Assembly: GCA_023935145.1 (NCBI GenBank) | Contig: CM043698.1 | Coordinates: 18,169,001 to 18,233,000, forward strand | DNA length: 64,000 bases | Reading direction: 5' to 3' | Origin: Bretschneidera sinensis | Lineage: Eukaryota; Streptophyta; Magnoliopsida; Brassicales; Akaniaceae | Shown: piece by piece, positions 57,933 through 64,000 of the stretch | How positions within the stretch are numbered: the stretch's first letter is position 1 | Layout: every line of letters starts with the position of its first letter | Position numbers and translations under genes: made by a program | The notes under the pieces: model-generated | What the model saw: only the letters and a program-made list of their open reading frames with translations | Told to the model about the DNA's origin: nothing | The model's database searches: none

Positions 57933-58530
57933 TGCGATCGATCGCACCCTTCAGCGCGATAGAGCGCAAGAGTGCGATCGAACGTGTCCTTAAAACATGT
58001 TCGAGCGCACAAGTGCGATCGAGCGCACTTGAGGTAGAGACAATTATAAGTTTGAAAACATTCACTCACGCCCTCACTTCATTCTCTGCACACGTATTCA
58101 CTCGCCCCCTGCACATTCTCTCTCACTCTCACACAAACCTACCCACATCTCCCGACCTCACACCCAGCCACCACAACACCTCACCACCACTTTCCCCTCA
58201 CCACCGTACTCCGCCATCACCACCGTCTACCCCCCTCCTTATTCACATTCCATCAAACATTGCACAGGGTACTCTACACACACACACAAATTTTAAATAG
58301 AAACTGTGAAATTCATTTTACATACATATTATTTTGTGTTTGAGTGTGTGGTTATTTGGTTGCAGGAGGGTTAGGAACGAGTTCTACATTGGAAAACCAT
58401 AGCTTGTCTATTTGGTGCATATAAGTTATTCGATGTAAATCCTAACCGGGTGCGATAGAGCGCACAATACTTACGATCGAGCGCATAGACAGTGTGCAAT
58501 CGAGCGCACAGCAGTGAGATCGATCGCAAA
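57933..58530. promoter_or_regulatory. Two internal CGATCG-type dyad clusters before the Athila aORF
   Basis: Clusters at 57933-58030 (five sites, for example TGCGATCGATCGCA) and 58449-58530 (four sites) lie between protease and the aORF ATG at 58554. They repeat the LTR motif. Between them is a C-rich leader-like stretch (58060-58290). No convincing TATA box was fixed; CATATAAG near 58419 is possible. Confidence 0.6.
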
Positions 58531-58553
58531 TCAGCCAGAAGCTAAGCACCAGC

Positions 58554-59680
58554 ATGTCTCAACCGTCTGTTTCCACGTCTGGCGCATCCAGCAGTCGTGC
58601 CTCCTCATCTCGGCCCAGCATCGAGCAACAAGAGTTGTTGTTCAAGACCGCTTTCGCCATTGACGACATATTCAGGCACATGGACCCACGCAATGGGTTG
58701 TCCAAGCATTTCGACTCCGAGGGTTGAAGAGGCTGTTTAAGCCGGTGTGCTTCACTACCTACTCCCAGCTCGTAGTCCAGTTTTATGAGTATTTATCTTT
58801 CGACTGCAACAGACCGGGAGTCCTCACCTCTTCAGTTAGGAGCACGCCCATCGATGTGACTAGTGCTGATATTACCACTGCTCTTCATTGTACCGATGAG
58901 TCCCATCTTGAGGACACTGATATAGAGGAGCAGCCGGAGTCCTTTTCCCTGGCCGAGATCATCACAGACATGTGCAATGGACAGTATGCCGACAGGCATA
59001 ACAATGCGGTCGATCGGTCTAAGCTGCCTCCCAGATTGTGGCTTATCGATACGATCTTTCATCGTAATGTGTGTCCGTTGGGGCACAAGACACAGCTGCG
59101 AGACCAGTTTCTCCAGACTTTATATACCTTCCATAAAGGCCACTGGTACTCCATCCCGTTTGTCATTTGGAGCCAGCTACACAAGTTCTGGGATCATATA
59201 CATGGCCATCAGACTACCACGGCCAATGCTTGGGGCCTCCCTTTCCCGTTCCTACTCACTTCCATCCTCAAGAAGAAGAGGATTAAGGGGACCCACAGTG
59301 ACGGGCCAGTACGAGAGCATCCTATCTTTATGAGGGCTCAATGGACACAGAGCATATCACACATGCCACGAGGCCCCCCAGTACCTGCTCCAGCAGCTGA
59401 GCGGGTTGAGGAGGATCACATAGAGACCGAGGCCCCGGTCATGAGCCCGGTACGGGAGGAGGACCATTCAGATATAGGACCCACCGAGTCCCAGCACTTC
59501 TTAGCTGAGCTATCCTCCTTCCGAGGCGAGGTCGCTGCCGCCACCACACTTGTACATCAGCGCATCGACAGTTTGGAAGCACGATTTACACGTCAGGAGG
59601 CCATGCTGCAGGCTATACTTGACCGCCTACCTCCAGCACCCGGTACCTCTCCGACTGCACCACTTGATGATCAGCAGTGA
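58554..59680 (+). pseudogene. Additional ORF (aORF) of the outer Athila-like element
   Basis: ATG at 58554, a Ser-rich start, then a frame change near 58715-58725 (the first frame reaches a TGA). The rest is open from about 58700 to TGA at 59678-59680. It resembles the putative plant transposon protein family (LVVQFYEYLSF, LPPRLWLIDTIFHRNVCPLG, WSQLHKFWDHI) and ends in a coiled coil (FLAELSSFRGEV, RQEAMLQAILDRL). Same overall layout as the copia aORF at 40410: disordered N-terminus, globular middle, acidic linker, coiled coil. Function unknown. Confidence 0.72.
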
Positions 59681-61084
59681 GAGAGTACCATGTCTGGCTG
59701 AAGACGTAAAACTTAGCGCTCATGGGAGGCACCCCACTGCATATCCTTTTTATAGTTATTAGTATTTTATAGTTTACTTGTTTATTATTTTGTTATTATT
59801 ACTTGTTTTCCATTTTGTTTACTTTTCTTTCTTTTTCAAGGACAGTGTTAGTGCATCCGGTTGAAGTTTGGATGCGTGCTATAAGCCATGCCAGCCATAT
59901 AGCTCTCCATCTCCCAGGTCAGATCTTTCCATGCTATTTACACATTGGGGACAATGTGCATTTTAAGTTTGGGGGTATGGGGACACATTCACACACTACA
60001 CTATGTCCTACATTTTTATTTTTGTTGCTATTTTCATAGATAAATGCATGTTCATTCTGTCCAATAAACTTTTTTTGTGATTTAAACAAAACGTTATGAT
60101 TCGACTTTATCAGTGAGCTTAACACTTTGAACATATAGGTCAATAAACAAGTTTTGAACCTAGATCACTGCCCTTTTGGCATTTAAGAATTCACAAGTTT
60201 AACTTGAACTATCACGAGCACATTAGCACATAGCTGTGTGGGGTATGACATGTTATTTGGATTGGTATGTTTCTTTTGCTTGACTGTGAACTAGATGACC
60301 TATTAGATTGACATTTTGGCATATAAAAATAGAAAAAGATTAATTAAGTGCTCAAAAAGAAAAATGCTCCTAATGATCAATAAAAACAAATCTTCCGCTG
60401 AGTAACTGGCCTTCTTGCCTCAGTAAGCATTGAGTGTCACGTCAAAAGGTGGAAAATCTTAAGTGATCATTAAAAAGGAATTTTTCGCTGAGTAACTGGC
60501 CCTCTTGCCTCAGTAAGCATTGAGTGTCACGTCAAAATGTGGAAAATTCTAAATAGTAGCATAAAAACCAGTTAGTTTCGCAGCCTTGTTGACTCGAGCT
60601 AGTAAGTCCTTAGGGGTGTCTCTACACCTAATGCCCTAAAACCATCTGGTTTGGGAGTCATTGGCTAAACACTCGTTACACGAGTCATCAAGAAAGCTTA
60701 AGGGAACTAACTTGGCAAAAATCTCGCAAATAAAAGTCTATGCCAGATGTGTTGACTCTAATAAGAAGTTTGGTGACTCTTGAGTCATTGAAACACTACA
60801 TGTTTGAATTTCTTGGAAATTCAATCTTCTATGTGCTAGTCACCACACACCAAAGTCAAACTTGTGATATCTTAAAATACCTCGTGAATATGATTTACGT
60901 TCAAAACTCTTATTCATTGCAGATATATGTTTACACTTGTTAAGCTTACTCATGAATGCGCATCATAGTTTTGTGTTAAATCTAGATTTTCGATTGACAT
61001 TATGAACATTGGATTTATCTATGTTTTCGTTTTAGTTTTTAATTTAGTATTACTAAGGGACTAGCAATATGTAAGTTTGGGGGG
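59681..61084 (+). other. 3' untranslated region of the outer Athila-like element
   Basis: Non-coding. It contains a local duplication: CGCTGAGTAACTGGCC followed by CTTGCCTCAGTAAGCATTGA occurs near 60397 and again near 60487. A weak purine tract GTTTGGGGGG precedes the 3' LTR. Confidence 0.7.
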
Positions 61085-62387
61085 TGTGATAGATTCTTAA
61101 ATATTCATATTTAAGCCCCCTTATTTACAGTTGTTAGGTCCTTAATTACGTTAATTTTATCTCTTTTACTCCATTTGTGTGTTTTACATGTTTTTATAGG
61201 GTCTTGGATAAAAAGAAGCAGTTTTGGCACTTAAATGAAGAAATCTGGAAGCCCTGGAGCATTCTCTGCACAAATTGCGATCGATCGCACCATGCAATGC
61301 AATCGTGCGCACACTGCGATCGAGCGCAAGGCACACTGCGATCCAGCGCACATGTACGGGCGTGAACAGTAAACTGCAGAACCCTATTTTGGAAATAAGA
61401 GAATTGTTGTTTTAGGAAGGTTTAGGAACTCATGGTTCTCTTAGGACTTCTCAAGGACCTATAAATACACTTGTAACTCACACACAAAAGACACACCTTA
61501 GATAGAAAACACTTCTCTCTTTTCTTTTACTTGGAGTTGAGGGCTTGGGAGAGAATTGACGCCTCTTCTCTCGGGTTTATTTTTCTCCTTTATGTTAGTT
61601 TATTTATAATGTTTACTTCAGTTAGTATGTGTAACTAACTCTCTTATAGGGCTCGATTGAAGCCCTAGTTATGCATTCCCATATTTTTATTCATTGATTA
61701 AATCTTTGCCTATAGTTTATTATGTTACTTTACTTGATTAACACCTGTGCTTATTTAAATTCCTCATATGTATGTGTAAGGCCAACATATGCATGTGGTA
61801 TTGATGTGTTAGTAGATCGATTTGGATGACCGAGTCCTGGGTCTAACATTAGTAACAAGGGACCATCTTATCCGAATACCCGGGTTAATCAACATGGGAA
61901 ATCGGGAGTAGATACTATGCCCTAGGTCTCATGTGGTTGTCGATTTCCACAGTACCTATGTTTTCTTAAGGAATAACTCAAGCAGATACCATACTGAATC
62001 CCTTAAGGAAGAAAAGAGTTAGAGTAGATACCATGCCTAACTCGTTGCTTAGGGAAATCAATAGCTTAAGGAGTAAATACCATGCCCTTAGGTTGGCAAC
62101 CAGTAGGTATATATAATAAAGCTAGTGCACTGATACCTTATACACATTGGGAATGTGTGACTAGTGGTGGATATCAAAGCCCTATGTCTTTATTATTATC
62201 AAATCACCTTACAACAAATATTTATCTCTTTTTACTTTTGAGAAACTAATTCTAAAAAACAACTTTACCAATCCCTGTGGAGATGACCTTGCTTTCGCAC
62301 ACTAGACTACACTGATGACCTTGTGCACTTGCAAGTATAACTAGTACGATTATTCACCTATTTATTTAGGTAGATAAACGCACAACA
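61085..62387 (+). repeat. 3' LTR of the outer Athila-like element
   Basis: TGTGATAGATTC to CGCACAACA, 1303 bases. Dyad cluster at 61277-61352, TATA box TATAAATA at 61460-61467. Contains ~204 bases (about 62082-62320) missing from the 5' LTR. Confidence 0.93.
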
Positions 62388-62390
62388 GGC

Positions 62391-63629
62391 CGCACCTCCT
62401 ACACCGAGAGCAGGAGACGTTGAAGGCTATGCTAGTCGTGCTTCTGGATGTCGAGGTGCTTGGGGATAATGAAGAACTCCATAGACGCAGCCTCTGTCCT
62501 CCCATCCTCTCCACGACCCTCGAGCATGGTAGCCCTTGGTTTTTTAGTTCACAAAAATTTTTATTTTCTTTCCAAGGCACTTAATGTTAACTTTTTTATG
62601 CAAATATGGAGATGACTGTGAGGGCCAAGCGTACGGCTCGTAAGAGAAAAAGGGTTGCTGAAGCTAGTGGTTCTAGTCAGGGTCAATAGAAGAAACAGGC
62701 TAAGGCTCCCACCATGGTGCCAATACCAGTGAGCAGACCCTTGAGGCCTCCAGGTTCTGAAGATTGGACGGTTCCTGTCACTCACATCCCTCATCCCGGG
62801 CCTTCTTCGTTCAGGGGAGGGCCTGAGTTAGCTACCTCTTTTGCTCTTCGGTGGGCCTTAAGGGTGGATGACTTCATGATCGCCCATCCGAAGGTCGCTC
62901 GGGAGCACCTTGTGCTGGGGATCCCTCCCCGCGATATGGTGGAGATTACGGCGAGGCCCATCGAGGCATTTTGCTCTGCTGCGGAGGTTAGCTTGTCTCA
63001 GGTAAAGCTTTATTTTTCTGCCCTTCTTTCCTTGGTTCTCGTACTGCCCACCGTTTTTATAAGGCTATTTTTTCGTTTAAGGCCAGAGTCCTGAATTGAG
63101 TACTTTTTCTTCGCGCCCTGAATATGACGGACCATTTAGCTAAGGCTGAACATAAATTGGAAGAGTCCCAGGGTCAAGTCCATGACATGACCTCTGCTCT
63201 GGAAACGACGGAGCAAGCTAAGGCAGACGTTATCTCTGAGATTGATCAAATTCAGTCTGAGCTTGGAGAGTACAGAAGGAAGGCAGCAGAATAGGACTTG
63301 ATCAGGTTCACCGTCGGGTCGCGGAGAGGGAAGAATCTTTGCTTAACGATGGAGTCGTCCAGTACCTTGAAGGTTTTAATGAAGCTAAGAGGAGGGTCGA
63401 GTTGTTTTTTTCTGAAATGGATTTTTCTGGCCTCGACTTTAGGGGTAGCTCAGGGGGATCCGGTGCTGTCGCTTTGGGAGAAGATACGAAGGACACTGCT
63501 ATGGCCATTGCCTAGGAAGCTCAAAGGAGCGAGACCCAAAAATTCCCAGAAGATGAAGCCAGGGAGGTGGGAGATAATGAGGCCTAGGAGGCTGAAGAGG
63601 GCGAGGTCCGGGAGGTTGCTACCTCTTAG
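62391..63629 (+). pseudogene. Antisense aORF of the Tat-lineage element, 3' part
   Basis: The frame broken at 46600 resumes here (PHLLHREQETLKAM type). Then follow a basic segment (VRAKRTARKRKRVAEASGSS), a globular piece (62700-63000, ALRWALRVDDFMIAHPKVAR), a coiled coil from about 63110 (HLAKAEHKLEESQGQ, SALETTEQAKADVISEID) and an acidic tail ending at TAG 63627-63629. The pieces lie in different frames; likely introns (GT near 62528 and 63001) plus in-frame stops at 62687 and near 63290 explain this. Convergent with the integrase on the other strand; an AATAAAA signal lies near 63702. Confidence 0.65.
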
Positions 63630-63761
63630 GACAAATTTTCTTATTTCTATTTTGTAGTTAAGGCCGATAGTGCCTATCTTTGTACCTCCCGCTTTAACTT
63701 AATAAAACTTTGGAGTTTTCTTAATCTTAGATTTTATTAATTCTTTTGTTTACATTACATA

Positions 63762-64000
63762 TTACTGATAGAATTTGCGGAGGTGCTCCGTATTCCAAGT
63801 ACGAGGGACTGGCTTGCCGTTCAATTCCTTGAGCTCGAAAGTGCCTGTTCGACAGACCCTTTCGGACTCTGTATAGGCCCTCTCAATTTGGAATGAGCTT
63901 TCCCGTTTGACGAGAGTGAGACACTTCACTCTTTCGCAGGACGAGGTCATGGAGTTTGAAGCCTCGGCTTTGGACCCTGGAGTTACAGTACCGAGCAGCC
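63762..64000 (-). pseudogene. C-terminus of gypsy integrase (Tat-lineage pol)
   Basis: Minus-strand reading gives the integrase C-terminal domain: SRGFKLHDLVLRK, then GPYRV, and the end ELNGKPVPRTWNTEHLRKFY followed by TAA at 63762-63764. It has a TGA just before GPYRV and a frameshift in the middle. No chromodomain follows. This sets the orientation of the host Tat element as minus; the rest of pol lies beyond the window. Confidence 0.85.

Larger units (their letters stand above)
46601..62387 (+). mobile_element. Athila-like Ty3/gypsy element, non-autonomous, nested in the Tat aORF
   Basis: Order: 5' LTR, tRNA-Asp-type primer-binding site, gag, protease, palindrome clusters, aORF, long 3' UTR, 3' LTR. 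Reverse transcriptase, RNase H and integrase are absent. The flanks share GGC (46598-46600 and 62388-62390), or GAGGC/CAGGC if read as five bases with one mismatch, so the target duplication is not clean. The host frame resumes exactly across the element. Its gag is itself interrupted by the element at 49074-56344. Confidence 0.92.

Noticed and set aside
58060..58300. Pro/Ser/His-rich frame upstream of the Athila aORF
   Set aside because: C-rich low-complexity leader DNA; the aORF start at 58554 is separate and better supported.

Overview
This is a nuclear plant genome window, almost certainly from a eudicot. Its three host genes have many short GT-AG exons and long AT-rich introns, one encodes a plastid-type enzyme, and the right half is nested LTR retrotransposons with plant-specific primer-binding sites. 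The species cannot be told from the sequence.

Left part (1-28.3 kb): three host loci, all on the minus strand. (1) 1-3932 is a type III-like 1-deoxy-D-xylulose-5-phosphate synthase (DXS, plastid MEP pathway). It is cut by the window edge and looks like a pseudogene: an in-frame stop, a frame-breaking deletion, a lost splice donor, an insertion inside one exon that carries a 126-bp minisatellite, and a 208-bp tandem duplication over the insertion junction. (2) 10601-20197 is an intact ARL1-type small GTPase gene: eight coding exons summing to exactly 182 codons plus stop, one of them a 19-nt microexon. Its introns hold a PIF/Harbinger MITE, a hAT-like element and a foldback element. (3) 22014-27839 is an intact xylose isomerase gene with 20 coding exons (476 codons plus stop) and an N-terminal signal peptide. 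Between these genes lies AT-rich DNA with microsatellites and a Helitron-like 3' end.

Middle (28.3-33.25 kb): AT-rich intergenic DNA with a small foldback element, one unclassified GC-rich repeat and a possible SINE head.

Right part (33.25-64 kb): LTR retrotransposons. 33253-43473 is a SIRE/Maximus-like Ty1/copia element with 5' and 3' LTRs, a gag-pol frame broken by stops, and an extra ORF (aORF) downstream of pol. Its 3' LTR is truncated and abuts a Tat-lineage Ty3/gypsy element lying in minus orientation (43474-46600 plus 62388-64000). That element has an antisense aORF, a 47-bp tandem array and an integrase C-terminus. Its aORF is split by an Athila-like element (46601-62387), which has gag-protease and an aORF but no RT, RNase H or integrase. 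The gag of that element is in turn split by a related minus-strand Athila-like element (49074-56344) with a clean GTAAC target duplication and near-identical 1277-bp LTRs. The inner element is also a deletion derivative, its reverse transcriptase ending before the catalytic core.

The most interesting signal is shared by all three retroelement lineages. Each carries an array of its own GC-rich dyad motif upstream of a TATA box: CCAGTCGACTGG in the copia element, TGCGATCGATCGCA and variants in the Athila-like elements, and TCCGAGCGTTTGA/TCAAACGCTCGGA in the 47-bp Tat array. In the copia element the same palindrome cluster and a TATA box occur a second time, inside the element, directly before the aORF. 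This suggests the aORF has its own LTR-like promoter and that the aORF product or a host factor may read the palindromes. That is inference from architecture only.
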